A stretch of DNA of 64,000 nucleotides. Origin: Rhodobacter sp. CZR27. Lineage in GTDB: Bacteria > Pseudomonadota > Alphaproteobacteria > Rhodobacterales > Rhodobacteraceae. Positions within the stretch are counted from its first letter, which is position 1, and each line of letters begins with the position of its first letter. The notes under the pieces were generated by a model that worked only from the letters and a program-made list of their open reading frames with translations, searched no databases and was not told the origin of the DNA. Below, piece after piece: positions 19,826-28,926 of this stretch. Location of the stretch: positions 372,001-436,000 of the forward strand of contig NZ_CP023549.1 in the NCBI RefSeq assembly GCF_002407205.1, given 5' to 3'. The translations under genes and the position numbers were made by a program.

Positions 19826-20736
19826 CGGGATGTCCTTGTATGTTCACCGGGCGGGCATGACGCCGCCATTGACCCGCCCCCAGGCGGGCAGAGTGTCCGG
19901 ATCGGTGGAAAGCGGTGCCGGGCATCGGGCCCGCAGAAGACGGGGCCATGCTCGCGGCACATCCAGGGCTGCAGGTGCGGGCGCGCGCCGCGCAGAGCCG
20001 GTGCCGACCCGGGAAGGCCCGCAGCGCGGTTCCTCGCGCGCTCGCCGATGGGATCAGGACCGGACATGGCGCCGCCCGTTCGGATGCGGCGCGAGGGCGC
20101 CGGTGGATCCGCACCGACGCCCGTCGCGGCCCCGGAGCGCCCCGGGCGCATCGCCGGCCGGTTCACGTGTCGAAGCGCGCATGACGCAGGTGCACCGACG
20201 GATCGCGGGCGATGAGGATGCTGTCCGCCCTTGCGCCGCCGGTGCTTGCCTTGGCAGCTGGCCACCAGCGCAACCGGTCGCGGCGCGCGGCTCGTTCAGC
20301 GTCGTCGTCATGTCGATTCCGATCGATCCGGAGTCGGGCGAGGCGCAGCTTGCGCGGCCCCGACACCGTCGTCTTGCGCCACATCCGGCCATGAGAACAC
20401 CCCTCCGAACGCGGGTAAGGCCCGTTCTTTCGCTACGGAAGCGACCCTTGGGATTACACCCCTCTGCCCACTTCCCCGACGGGCGCGTGCGGGTCGTTGC
20501 GGAGCGTCAAACAGGGCTACGGGATGCGGCTGCGTCAGCCGGGTCGGGCGGTCCCTGGGGGTCGCAGCGCCGCCGCACGTTCCTGCCGGAGCGGCCGGAG
20601 GCGCTGTCGCCGACGCAAGCGCCTGCGGATGTCCCGCCCGGGCCATGGGATCCACCGCAGCGGTCCAACCGCCCCCAGCCGAGCGCGCCTTGCAGTGCGG
20701 GAGACGTCCGTCGCCGCCGGCCCGCAAGGCGCCGCG
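19826..20736. other. Long gene-poor interval
   Basis: About 910 bases with no supported gene. It contains the chemoreceptor promoter on its left and the 3' end region of the Crp/Fnr regulator on its right. Frames here are arginine- and proline-rich, lack ribosome sites and do not resemble known domains. The stretch could hold a decayed gene, but nothing is recognisable. Confidence 0.45.
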
Positions 20737-21429
20737 TCAACCCGTTTCGGCCTCGCGTTCGAGCGCGGCCCGATCAGTGATCCGCACGCCACCATATTCC
20801 GTGCGCACCGCTCCGCTGTCGATCAGCGTCGCGAAGGCACGGCGGAACGCGGCACGGCTCATCCCGGCCATCCGGCCAAGATCCTCCTGCGTGGCCCGGA
20901 CCGATCCGTCGGGACAGGCAAGCCGCAGCAGCATGCGGGCGAACCGCACCCTGGGCGGCAGCGAAAGCACCTCGGCAAGGATGCGCACGGCCAGAGTCGC
21001 GTTCTCGTGGTTGAGCCGGAAGAAGCAGATCCAGTCCTCGGGATGCTCCTGCAAGGCGCGCCGCACCGCCCCGATCGGCAGGCGGAACACGCGGCACTCG
21101 GTGGCGGCCGAGACGGTGATCGATCGCGTCGTGCCCGCCAGCAGGGCCGAATCCCCGACCCAGAAGCCCGGCCTCGCGCGATAGATCGTGACCTCCTCGT
21201 CGGAGGAGATCGGGATGGACACGTCCAGAAGCCCCTCCTCCAGCCCGAAGATGGCATTCGGCGGGTCGCCGACGGTGTAGAGTTGCTGGCCACGCTCGAT
21301 CGTCGCCCAGCGACCCACCGCCGCCAGCCTCATCTGGAACTCGACAGGTTGCCGCGCCAGCCATCCGAGGGTGGAAAGGCTGCGCAGGTCCTCGACCGAT
21401 TTGTCGGCGGATTGCTTCATCCGTCGCAT
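20737..21429 (-). CDS. Crp/Fnr-family transcriptional regulator without FNR cysteines
   Basis: A 230-aa regulator: cyclic-nucleotide-binding-like beta roll at about 30-140 (RGQQLYTVGDPPNAIFGLEE, RPGFWVGDSALLAG) and a winged helix at about 160-225 (TQEDLGRMAGMSRAAFRRAF). The N-terminus has none of the cysteines that hold the FNR iron-sulfur cluster, and the recognition helix MSRAAFRRAF lacks the usual E-x-x-S-R signature, so it probably reads a different site from FnrL. Translation may start at 21429 (GGGAG close upstream) or at the Met at 21417. It is divergent from the outer-membrane/alkyl-sulfatase genes and is a good candidate for their regulator. Confidence 0.85.
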   Translation of the reverse strand: MRRMKQSADKSVEDLRSLSTLGWLARQPVEFQMRLAAVGRWATIERGQQLYTVGDPPNAIFGLEEGLLDVSIPISSDEEVTIYRARPGFWVGDSALLAGTTRSITVSAATECRVFRLPIGAVRRALQEHPEDWICFFRLNHENATLAVRILAEVLSLPPRVRFARMLLRLACPDGSVRATQEDLGRMAGMSRAAFRRAFATLIDSGAVRTEYGGVRITDRAALEREAETG

Positions 21430-21494
21430 TTCTCCCCGTCGCTGCCGGGATAGCCTTGCCGCCGAGAGGATCGAGCACCGTCCTCGACACGTCC

Positions 21495-21508
21495 TTGATA
21501 CGCATCAA
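21495..21508. promoter_or_regulatory. FNR/FnrL box in a divergent promoter
   Basis: The sequence TTGATACGCATCAA is a perfect TTGAT-N4-ATCAA dyad, the FNR consensus used by FnrL in Rhodobacter. It lies 66 bases from the regulator start and 54 bases from the outer-membrane protein start, a suitable place for oxygen control of one or both divergent genes. Binding by FnrL is inferred from the motif. Confidence 0.7.
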
Positions 21509-21561
21509 TGGGCCACGTTTCCGCGCGGCCGCATGATGCCGGGTTCCGGGGAGAGACCGCC

Positions 21562-22314
21562 GTGCCGATGCTGCGCATGAAACGGATGATGACCGCCCTT
21601 CCGGTCGTGGCCCTGGCCGGAGCGGCACAGGCCCAGGAGGCCGACTGGACCTTCACGCTGTCGCCCTACATCTGGACGCCCGGCGCCGCCACCTCCGTCG
21701 ATACGCGCTTCGGAACGCTGGACGCCGAGGCCGGCATCGACGACGTGCTTTCGGCCACGGACTTCGCCCTGATGGGTCTGTTCGAGGCGCGGCGCGGCCG
21801 CTGGGGCCTGATCGCCGATCTGGTCTATTCGGACCTGTCCGAGAGCAGGGACACGCCGTTCGGCAAGCTGTTCTCGCAGGCGACGGTGGAGACCGAGCTT
21901 GTCGCCGCCAGCGCCTATGTCGCCTATCGCTTTCAGGAAGACGACCGGATGGCGGCGGACGTGATGGCGGGGGTGCGCTCCATCAGTCTGGATCTGGACG
22001 TGGGGCTCGATCCGGGCCTGCTGCCCGCCCGCAGCTTCGACCTTGGGGAAAGCTGGGTGGACCCCGTTGTCGGGGGCCGCTTCCGGGTCGCGCTGTCTGA
22101 TCGCTGGTTCGCCGCGGTCCTTGCGGACGTCGGCGGCTCGGGCGGCGGGTCCGACCGCACATGGCAGGCCGTCGGCACCCTCGGCTACCAGATCAGCGAC
22201 CGCTGGTCGGTGCAGGGTGGCTGGCGCCGGCTGTCCATCGAGAAGGAGATCGAGGGGCGCGACGTGGATCTGGAGCTGGACGGCCCCCTTTTGGGCCTGA
22301 CGGCCCGGTTCTGA
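21562..22314 (+). CDS. Outer-membrane beta-barrel protein with signal peptide
   Basis: A 250-aa secreted protein. A signal peptide (KRMMTALPVVALAGAAQAQ, cleavage after Ala-Gln-Ala) is followed by alternating amphipathic strands such as WTFTLSPYIWTPG and AASAYVAYRFQEDDRMAADV, ending in an aromatic residue (LTARF), the usual outer-membrane barrel end. The GTG at 21562 is preferred because GGGGAG lies 8 nt upstream; ATGs at 21568 and 21577 are alternatives. It lies 30 nt before the alkyl-sulfatase gene, so the two are probably cotranscribed and the barrel may help substrate entry. Confidence 0.8.
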   Translation: MPMLRMKRMMTALPVVALAGAAQAQEADWTFTLSPYIWTPGAATSVDTRFGTLDAEAGIDDVLSATDFALMGLFEARRGRWGLIADLVYSDLSESRDTPFGKLFSQATVETELVAASAYVAYRFQEDDRMAADVMAGVRSISLDLDVGLDPGLLPARSFDLGESWVDPVVGGRFRVALSDRWFAAVLADVGGSGGGSDRTWQAVGTLGYQISDRWSVQGGWRRLSIEKEIEGRDVDLELDGPLLGLTARF

Positions 22315-22344
22315 TCCCCGACGAACGGAAACAGGGAGAGCACG

Positions 22345-24441
22345 ATGACGACGAGACGCGAGTTCATTACGTCCATCCCGTCGGCAGGGGCCGCATTCGC
22401 CGTGGCGGGTGGTCTCGCGTGGGAAGGCAGTCCTGCCCGCGCCGAACCGGCGACGCTGCCGGGCCATTTCCACCCCAAGGGCAAGGGACCCTCGGCCCAC
22501 ACGCTGAAGGTGCTGTCGGAGGCACGGAACACGCTTCCGCTGGACGATACCCGCGATCTCGAGGAGCAGGCGCGCGGCCTCATCGCGCGGATGCCGGACA
22601 AGCAGATCATGGCCGACGCCGGCAACGTGGCCTTCGACATGTCGGACTACGACTTCCTTGAGGCAGAGGGGGACTTCGACAGCATCCACCCCTCGATGGT
22701 GCGGATCGCCCGGCTGAACAACAACTACGGGCTCTACGAGGTGATCCCCGGCATCTACCAGGTGCGCGGGTTCGACCTGTCCGACATGACCTTCGTGCGC
22801 GGCAAGACCGGCTGGATCATCTTCGACGTGATGACCACGACCGAGACCGCCCGCGCCGCATGGCAACTGTTCCAGAAGCACGTGGGCGAGGGCCTGCCGG
22901 TCTCGGCGGTGATCTACTCGCACACCCACGGCGACCACTTCGGCGGCGTCCGGGGCGTCCTGACCGAGGCCGACGTACGCGAGGGCCGGGTCGAGATCAT
23001 CGCGCCGCACGACTACATGCAGTTCGCGATTTCCGAGAACGTCTATGCCGGCAACGCGATGAACCGGCGGCTGTTCTACCAGTATGGCCTGCTTCTGCCG
23101 GCAAGCCCGCATGGCTTCGTGACGCAGGGGCTCGGCCACCGCGTGCCGGCGGGGGCCACAAGCCTGTTCGCGCCCACCCGCTACGTCAGCGAACCGATCG
23201 AGGAGTTCGAGGTCGACGGCGTGCGCATGATCTTCCAGAACACGCCCAACACCGAGGCGCCGCGGGAGATGAACACCTACATCCCCGACATGAAGGCGCT
23301 GTGGATGGCGGAGAACGTCACAGCCACCCTGCACAACATCTACACCCTGCGCGGCGCGCAGGTGCGCGATCCGCTGAACTGGTCGAAATACATCAACGAG
23401 GCGCTCTACCGCTTCGGACAGGAGGCCGAGGTGATGTTCGCCTCGCACCACTGGCCGCGCTGGGGCAATGCGCGCATCCGCGAGGTGCTTCGGGACCAAC
23501 GTGACCTTTATGCGCACATGAACAACCAGGTGCTGCACCATGCCAACCAGGGCGTGACCATCAACCAGGTCCACAACGTCTATCAGGTGCCGCGGACCCT
23601 TCAGGCGAAATGGCACTGTCGCGGCTATCACGGCTCGCCCGAGCACAACGCCCGCGGGGTGGTGCAGCGCTTCCTCGGATTCTGGGACTGCAACCCCACG
23701 ACGCTGATCCCGCTCTCGCCGGCGGAGTCGGCCCCGCTCTACGTCGAGATGATGGGCGGCGCCGGCCCGATCCTTGCCAAGGCGGCCGAGCTGCACGAGG
23801 CGGGCGACTACCTCCGCGCCACAGAGATCCTCGACAAGCTCGTCCAGGCCGAGCCGGACAACGGCGCGGCAAAGGACGCGCTGGCCGATGCGTTCGAGCA
23901 GATCGGCTATCAGCAGGAGAACCCGGGGCTGCGCAACAGCTTCCTTGCGGCCGCCTACGAGCTTCGCTCGGGCATCCCGCAGGGCGCCGTGACGAGCAGC
24001 GCGAGCCCGGATGTGATCCGCGCGATGACGACCGAGCTTTTCCTGAACTTCCTCGCCATCCGCATGGACGGGCGCCGTGCCGAGGGCCTTGCCTTCGTCA
24101 TGAACCTCGTCACGCCCGACAACGGCGAGCGCTTCGTGGTCGAGCTGGCGAACGAGACCCTGACCAATATCCAGGGCTTCCATGCGGAAGACGCCGACCT
24201 GACGCTGACGGTGAACCGCAGCGATCTCGAGCGCGTGATGGCCGGCGAGGTGGAACTCGAGGCGCTGCTGGCCGATGGCACGGCCCGGGCGGAGGGGGAT
24301 CCGGCGCTCCTGGGAAAACTCGCCGGGCTCATGGTCGACTTCGATCCCCGCTTCGAGATCATGCCCGGCACGGTGGGTCGGACGGTCCTTGCGGAGTTCC
24401 ACCCCTTCGAAGGCGATATCGGAGCCGTGGCCTCCGAGTAG
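22345..24441 (+). CDS. Alkyl-sulfatase, metallo-beta-lactamase fold (SdsA/BDS1 type)
   Basis: A 698-aa enzyme that hydrolyses primary alkyl sulfates such as dodecyl sulfate. Residues 3-6 are Thr-Arg-Arg-Glu-Phe, followed by a hydrophobic stretch to Ala-Arg-Ala, a twin-arginine-like export signal, so it should act in the periplasm. The zinc-binding motif HTHGDH lies at 193-198. Further ligands lie in the MAENVTATLHNIYTLRGAQV and FASHHWPRWGN segments. The helical dimerisation domain (about 420-530) and the C-terminal SCP2-like domain (about 560-690) that binds the alkyl chain are present, so the enzyme is full length. An AGGGAGAG ribosome site precedes it. Confidence 0.93.
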   Translation: MTTRREFITSIPSAGAAFAVAGGLAWEGSPARAEPATLPGHFHPKGKGPSAHTLKVLSEARNTLPLDDTRDLEEQARGLIARMPDKQIMADAGNVAFDMSDYDFLEAEGDFDSIHPSMVRIARLNNNYGLYEVIPGIYQVRGFDLSDMTFVRGKTGWIIFDVMTTTETARAAWQLFQKHVGEGLPVSAVIYSHTHGDHFGGVRGVLTEADVREGRVEIIAPHDYMQFAISENVYAGNAMNRRLFYQYGLLLPASPHGFVTQGLGHRVPAGATSLFAPTRYVSEPIEEFEVDGVRMIFQNTPNTEAPREMNTYIPDMKALWMAENVTATLHNIYTLRGAQVRDPLNWSKYINEALYRFGQEAEVMFASHHWPRWGNARIREVLRDQRDLYAHMNNQVLHHANQGVTINQVHNVYQVPRTLQAKWHCRGYHGSPEHNARGVVQRFLGFWDCNPTTLIPLSPAESAPLYVEMMGGAGPILAKAAELHEAGDYLRATEILDKLVQAEPDNGAAKDALADAFEQIGYQQENPGLRNSFLAAAYELRSGIPQGAVTSSASPDVIRAMTTELFLNFLAIRMDGRRAEGLAFVMNLVTPDNGERFVVELANETLTNIQGFHAEDADLTLTVNRSDLERVMAGEVELEALLADGTARAEGDPALLGKLAGLMVDFDPRFEIMPGTVGRTVLAEFHPFEGDIGAVASE

Positions 24442-24978
24442 CGACTGCGGGGCGTCGGGCTCTCCGCGAAGCCGGGGGCCCGGACTCCTGCGGGCCCTGC
24501 GCCGTGGCCCGGTCGAAGCCCCGGCGCCGCAACCGCTTCCTGCTCTGGCTGAAGCCCGCCCCCGCCACGCCTGCCCCCGGCTTTGCCCCGACGCGCAGGC
24601 AGCCCGTCGCGCTGTGGGCCGGCCGATGTCCGACGATTCCGATGCCTGCCAGCCTCGCGGTGGCGATGATCAGGGTCGGGCGAACATGAGCCCGGCCCAT
24701 GTGCGGGCCTCGAAGGTTGCGCCGGCAGCGCCCCTCCGGCGACCGGCCGTCAGGAACGTGCCGAGGGCCACCCGGAGCGGCCATGCGGCTCGCCCCGGCA
24801 ACAGCACCCCGCGGGCGCTCCCTTTACCGGCAGCCCCGCGCTGCGGCCGCATCTTGATCGGCAGCGCGGAGACATTACCTGCCCAGCAGGATGGCCGCCT
24901 GGCGCAGGCGATGGCCCGCGGCATCCGCGTCGGGGATGTCCCGGTGCCTGTGGTTCGCATTGCTGGGAGAAGTCACTC
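24442..24978. other. Gene-free interval
   Basis: About 535 bases between two plus-strand genes. No frame shows a ribosome site and domain together. The first 60 bases after the alkyl-sulfatase are rich in short GC inverted repeats that may end its transcript, but no T-tract follows. Confidence 0.45.
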
Positions 24979-25272
24979 ATGAAGTGCCCGATCGACAACG
25001 AAACACTGCTGATGACCGAGCGCAGCGGCGTGGAGATCGACTATTGCCCGAAGTGCCGGGGAGTCTGGCTCGACCGGGGAGAACTTGAAAAGATCATCGA
25101 CCGCGCGATGGTTGCCCCTGCGCCCGAGTCCCGTCAGGATCACCGCCCCTCTCGGCCGCAGGAGGCGCCGGTTCATTCGCGCGAGAGCGGATTCGGCCAT
25201 CACGACGACCACCAGCACGGCCGCTACCGGAAGAGGAAGGAAAGCTTCCTCGGCGATCTGTTCGACTTCTAG
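24979..25272 (+). CDS. Zinc-ribbon (zf-TFIIB type) small protein
   Basis: A 97-aa protein. Residues 1-42 are a zinc-ribbon domain: Cys3-Pro-Ile-Asp near the start and YCPKCRGVWLDRGELEKII, the pattern of the TFIIB-like zinc-finger family (usually C-x2-C ... C-x2-C; here the first pair is Cys-Pro-Ile-Asp, so one ligand looks replaced by Asp). The middle is disordered with many His, Asp and Pro residues, and the end KRKESFLGDLFDF is a conserved short amphipathic tail of this family. Function unknown. Confidence 0.8.
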   Translation: MKCPIDNETLLMTERSGVEIDYCPKCRGVWLDRGELEKIIDRAMVAPAPESRQDHRPSRPQEAPVHSRESGFGHHDDHQHGRYRKRKESFLGDLFDF

Positions 25273-25612
25273 CCGGGCCGGTTGCGCAACCAGCGCTCGA
25301 GGCTCGTTCCGCTCCGGCCCCGGGCGCAGGCCACGCGCGCCGATCCGCGGTGTCGAGGGCGTTCCAACGCGACCCGGATGTGGTCCCGGCGGTCTGGCAG
25401 GCCGGACCTCGCGCGGCGTCACGTTTCCCGGCCCGAGGCACCCCGGCCCCGGCGCGGGCTTGGTCCTGGCTCCGGTCCTTCCCGGAGCGGGACGGAACAG
25501 GGAGCGGCGGCTGCGCGGCAAAGTCCATCTCGTGACGTCAAAGCGCCGGTCAGCCGCGGACTGCTTGCAGGCCGGCCGCGACGAACGGATCGGATGCGCC
25601 CGGCACAGCGGG
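25273..25612. other. Gene-free interval between convergent genes
   Basis: About 340 bases. No gene is supported. The frames are composed of arginine- and proline-rich strings. Confidence 0.4.
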
Positions 25613-26656
25613 TCAGCCAAGCGCGGTCACATCCACGCCCACCAGAACCGGCGTTTCCGTGCCGATCGGTGTTCCAAGCTCCGACAGGCCGGCGGTGGCC
25701 GGCAGGCGCACCTCGCTCAGTCCATCCGCTTCCGATACCGTCAGTGCCGCTGCATCGTAACCCAGACCGCCGACACGGATCGCCGTGCCCGTGCGGGCCG
25801 CAGTCTGCATGCGGGATGCTGCACTCTTGCTCATCGTCGCCACCACCGAGACGTTCAGCCCGACCCTCAGCCCGCTGATCATCCCGCGCAGAACGCCCGT
25901 CTTGCCGAAGAACTTGTCCCGCGAGAATCCGGCCTGATAGGGGCCATCCGCGAAAACTCCCACCAGCGCACCGTTGAACCACCCGCCGGGCCGGACCGGG
26001 ATGTTGCCCCAGGCGTCGGCATGAAGCCTTAACTGCCGCACATCGCCCTTTCCAAGACCGACCGGCGTGCCCGCGGAGCCATTCCGACCGATGCTGAACA
26101 GCGCCTTCCCCGAAGTGGCGCCGTCGCTTGTGCCCGCGAGATCGACGACGATGGTCGAGGCGAGATCCGGCCTTCCGGCGACGTTGCTCACGAACTGGCT
26201 GGGGGTTTCGGTCACCGTCCAGTTCGGCATCATCATAGGCCCGTTCGGAAACTGCACCTGGGTCTGGTTCGCAGGCTCGGCAAGCGCCGCCTGTGCCGCC
26301 TGCACTGTCGCGTTCGGCTGCAGAGCCGACAGGAAGAGGCCATAGGCGTCGCTTACGCGATCCGTCGTGGCGCCATAGGCCCCCCAGTCGTCCGGTCGCT
26401 CCGGCACGTAGGAGACGAACTCGTAGAGCTTGGCCGAAACCGAGCCCAGGGAGTCGGATGGCCAGTCCCATAGGGAAGCCGGCAGGCAGACCTGCATCGC
26501 CACCGCAAGGGGCGCCGGGCCAGCGGGCGGTCCGGAGGGCGCGGCATGCCCGACGGGTCGTGCCCAACGCTGCCCGGGCACGTCGGGGTCGAGATGTGGA
26601 GGACCGGCAAGGCCGTCGGCAAGGCCCTGCGCGAAACTGCTCAGCATTCCAGCCAT
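25613..26656 (-). CDS. Unknown protein, paralogue of the divergent neighbour
   Basis: A 347-aa protein of unknown function without a signal peptide. Residues 1-50 are a Pro/Gly/Ala-rich stretch, so the true start may be internal. The rest alternates beta-like strands with a helical N-terminal part. Its C-terminal half lines up with the divergent 431-aa protein: PGGWFNGALVG matches PGQWYNGGYMK, KFFGKTGVLRGMISGL matches PVFGEGGLLPVMITGL, ATMSKSAASRMQTAARTGTA matches ITMSQDTYNQAKQQFEAATG, and the final strand PVLVGVDVTA matches PFIIGVTVAL. I read them as distant paralogues (inference by eye). Confidence 0.6.
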   Translation of the reverse strand: MAGMLSSFAQGLADGLAGPPHLDPDVPGQRWARPVGHAAPSGPPAGPAPLAVAMQVCLPASLWDWPSDSLGSVSAKLYEFVSYVPERPDDWGAYGATTDRVSDAYGLFLSALQPNATVQAAQAALAEPANQTQVQFPNGPMMMPNWTVTETPSQFVSNVAGRPDLASTIVVDLAGTSDGATSGKALFSIGRNGSAGTPVGLGKGDVRQLRLHADAWGNIPVRPGGWFNGALVGVFADGPYQAGFSRDKFFGKTGVLRGMISGLRVGLNVSVVATMSKSAASRMQTAARTGTAIRVGGLGYDAAALTVSEADGLSEVRLPATAGLSELGTPIGTETPVLVGVDVTALG

Positions 26657-26897
26657 GGCTGAGGCTATGCCTTTAGCTGCGCAATAAAAAGGGAAAAATC
26701 AGAACCCGAAAAATTATCGGTGTCAAGACTCACGGCGACGTGATATCAACCCAGAGTGGCAATGTTGCCGCGATGTCGTGTATCACGAGTCACCGCTTAT
26801 CCAGTTCAGTATTCGTTCCTCCGGCCCGCAGGCTTCCTGCCGCGGGACAGGATTGGTGCGGCTTTGGCTCACGAGGCACGCAATGGGAGGATCTGAC
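26657..26897. promoter_or_regulatory. AT-rich divergent promoter with two inverted repeats
   Basis: This 240-base region between the two paralogues contains an unusually AT-rich stretch (26680-26720). It also holds two operator-like dyads: TCACG-GCGA-CGTGA at 26730-26743 and TCGTG-TAT-CACGA at 26776-26788, which share the CACG/CGTG half-site. It should carry the promoters of both genes; a regulator is not identified. Confidence 0.4.
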
Positions 26898-28193
26898 ATG
26901 ACGTTGACCGACATGGATGCGCCTGCTGCCGCGACCCCGACCGATCAGTCACTGTTCGACCAGACCTATTCGCAAATCCAGAAGAAGCTGCTCGGCGCAG
27001 GCGCTAACCTTCAGCTGGTGTCGCCCACGATCGACTGGTGGTGGGACACCGCGCCCACCGGCCAGATCGCCGCGCGCGCCTACCAGCTGGCCAACAGCGT
27101 TCCGAAATGGTCGCCCGTCGGCGACTTCTCGCCCGGGGCCTCGGGGCTTTACGAAAGCTACGTGCAGGTCCTTCAGCATGTTGACCCCAGCATTCCGCCC
27201 GCACAACTGCAAGCCTGGACCAATGCCCACAACCAGCTGATCGCCGCGCAGAACAAGTGGCAGAACGACCAGACGGCCATGTATCGCGCCTGGGTCGTGG
27301 CAAGCACCAACCTGCCGCCCGGCGTCCCCGCGCCGGATTATGCCACATGGCAGAAGGACTCGGGTTGGGCGGACACGCTTCGCGCCGACAGCGTCCAGAT
27401 CGGCAAGATGCAGGAGAACATGGCCAACATCACCGGCCAGATGGATCCCGAGCTGAAGGCCGCGCTTGCCGCCTCGGCGATGCCGGCGGACAAGAACACG
27501 CTGAAAAGCGGCTTCACCACGATGGACCAGGGCGACGGCACCCTCGTTCCGGTTCCCGACTTCATCATCGGCACCTCGGGGCAGGACTGGGTCGCGCTGC
27601 TTACCCAGGGCGGCGGGAACCAGCTGTCGATCAGCGTCAGCCAGAGCCAGTCCAGCGACAACATGACGAAGAGCTGGGCGGGGGCGCATTTCAGCATCGA
27701 CGAATGGTTCTGGTCGGTCGAGGCAAGCGGCAGCTGGAGCAAGCTTGACATCGACAACTCCGACAAGTCGGTGTCGGCCCAGATCGACATGACCGCGACG
27801 CTGGTGCAGGTGACGCCGGGGCAATGGTACAACGGCGGCTACATGAAAACGCTCGCCGGTCAGGGCAACTTCTTCCCGCCCTGGACGGCCCGGGGCGGGT
27901 CTTCCCCGGTCTTCGGCGAGGGCGGTCTGCTGCCGGTGATGATCACCGGGCTCGTGGCGGCCTATCAGCCGTCCTTCACGATCACGATGAGCCAGGACAC
28001 CTACAACCAGGCCAAGCAGCAGTTCGAGGCGGCGACCGGTGTGCGCATCGGTCCGTTCACCTTCGGCGGCAGCGGCGGCCATGCCAGCAACACCATCAAC
28101 AAGTCGGCCTCGAACGGCACCTTCACGGGCAAGTCCACCGCGACCTATCCCTTCATCATCGGGGTCACCGTTGCGCTTCCCGGGTCGGACTGA
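26898..28193 (+). CDS. Unknown 431-aa protein, divergent pair member
   Basis: A 431-aa protein with no signal peptide and no recognised domain. The start ATG at 26898 has GGGAGG 7 nt upstream. Residues 20-230 appear helical with many Trp and Gln residues (WWWDTAPTG, LIAAQNKWQNDQTAMYRAW). Residues 230-430 are strand-rich: GGGNQLSISVSQSQSSDNMT, HFSIDEWFWSVEASGSWSKL, PGQWYNGGYM, PVFGEGGLLPVMITGL, and PFIIGVTVAL at the end. The C-terminal part resembles the divergently encoded 347-aa protein. A small secreted Cys-rich protein follows 37 nt downstream. The strand-rich architecture could suit a pore-forming or surface protein, but that is only speculation. Confidence 0.75.
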   Translation: MTLTDMDAPAAATPTDQSLFDQTYSQIQKKLLGAGANLQLVSPTIDWWWDTAPTGQIAARAYQLANSVPKWSPVGDFSPGASGLYESYVQVLQHVDPSIPPAQLQAWTNAHNQLIAAQNKWQNDQTAMYRAWVVASTNLPPGVPAPDYATWQKDSGWADTLRADSVQIGKMQENMANITGQMDPELKAALAASAMPADKNTLKSGFTTMDQGDGTLVPVPDFIIGTSGQDWVALLTQGGGNQLSISVSQSQSSDNMTKSWAGAHFSIDEWFWSVEASGSWSKLDIDNSDKSVSAQIDMTATLVQVTPGQWYNGGYMKTLAGQGNFFPPWTARGGSSPVFGEGGLLPVMITGLVAAYQPSFTITMSQDTYNQAKQQFEAATGVRIGPFTFGGSGGHASNTINKSASNGTFTGKSTATYPFIIGVTVALPGSD

Positions 28194-28230
28194 TGGCGGC
28201 CCTCGGCGCAACCGGGCGGAGGGAGGCGTC

Positions 28231-28548
28231 ATGTCACCCCTGCGCTTGATGATGATCGTCGGGGTGGGCCTGTGCCTGACCCTTCCCGCCCATGCCGTGA
28301 ACTACTGGGTGCGCGGCGAGGCGGCGGTGCAGGGAAACGGAATTCCGGCAGACTGTCCGGCAGCCGGCACGCGGTTCTCGGCCGTCGTCTACCCCACGAC
28401 CAAGGCCACCTGCGAGGCCCACGCCACATGCACGGCGGCAAAGGTTCAGGCGGTCAACAACTGGATCGCCCAGTTGAACCAGCGCGAACTGGGTCACTGC
28501 GTGCAGTTCGTGCAGCAGGCGCAGGTGCCGTGCTCGTACAGTTGCTAG
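28231..28548 (+). CDS. Small secreted cysteine-rich protein
   Basis: A 105-aa precursor with a strong GGAGGGAGG ribosome site. The signal peptide is residues 1-22 (LRLMMIVGVGLCLTLPAHA, cleavage after Ala-His-Ala). The mature 83 residues contain six cysteines (in ADC, ATCE, ATC, GHC, VPC and SYSC), enough for three disulfides in the periplasm or outside the cell. Probably cotranscribed with the 431-aa gene 37 nt upstream. No family recognised. Confidence 0.75.
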   Translation: MSPLRLMMIVGVGLCLTLPAHAVNYWVRGEAAVQGNGIPADCPAAGTRFSAVVYPTTKATCEAHATCTAAKVQAVNNWIAQLNQRELGHCVQFVQQAQVPCSYSC

Positions 28549-28926
28549 GCCAGCCGGGCCGGGCGGCGTGACAGGGGCATGCGGCGGCCGACCGAGCCGC
28601 CGCATGTCGCAGTGCCAGGGATATCGACACGTCACTTCCACGGTCGCAGCGGGTCGTCGGCGGACCATGCCGCCCACGACGCATCCATCACCGCAAGCTC
28701 GGTTGATGAAGATCCTGCCGCTCAGCACGGCCGGTTGTCGGCACGCGGACTCCCCAGGCTCTCGAAGAGGGAGCCACGCTCCATCTGCGCACCCGTCAGC
28801 CGGAACGGGTTGCTCATCATTACCCTCGTCAGTGCGGCGGCATGAGTCCCGCAGCACCTTCGGCCTCGAGCAGATTGACAGGTCCTGACCCTAGCCAACC
28901 ATGCCGCATCCCGCTAGGAGGAGGGC
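28549..28926. other. Gene-free interval before mnmH
   Basis: About 378 bases without a supported gene. The last 20 bases include the GGAGGAG ribosome site of mnmH. The promoter for the selenium genes should lie here, but no clear -35/-10 pair was identified. Confidence 0.45.

Noticed and set aside
17603..20215. An 870-codon plus-strand frame across the chemoreceptor
   Set aside because: Antisense to the chemoreceptor and CheW genes; composition is typical of shadow translation.
21505..24402. A 965-codon minus-strand frame opposite the outer-membrane and alkyl-sulfatase genes
   Set aside because: Shadow of two well-supported genes; no domain or start signal.
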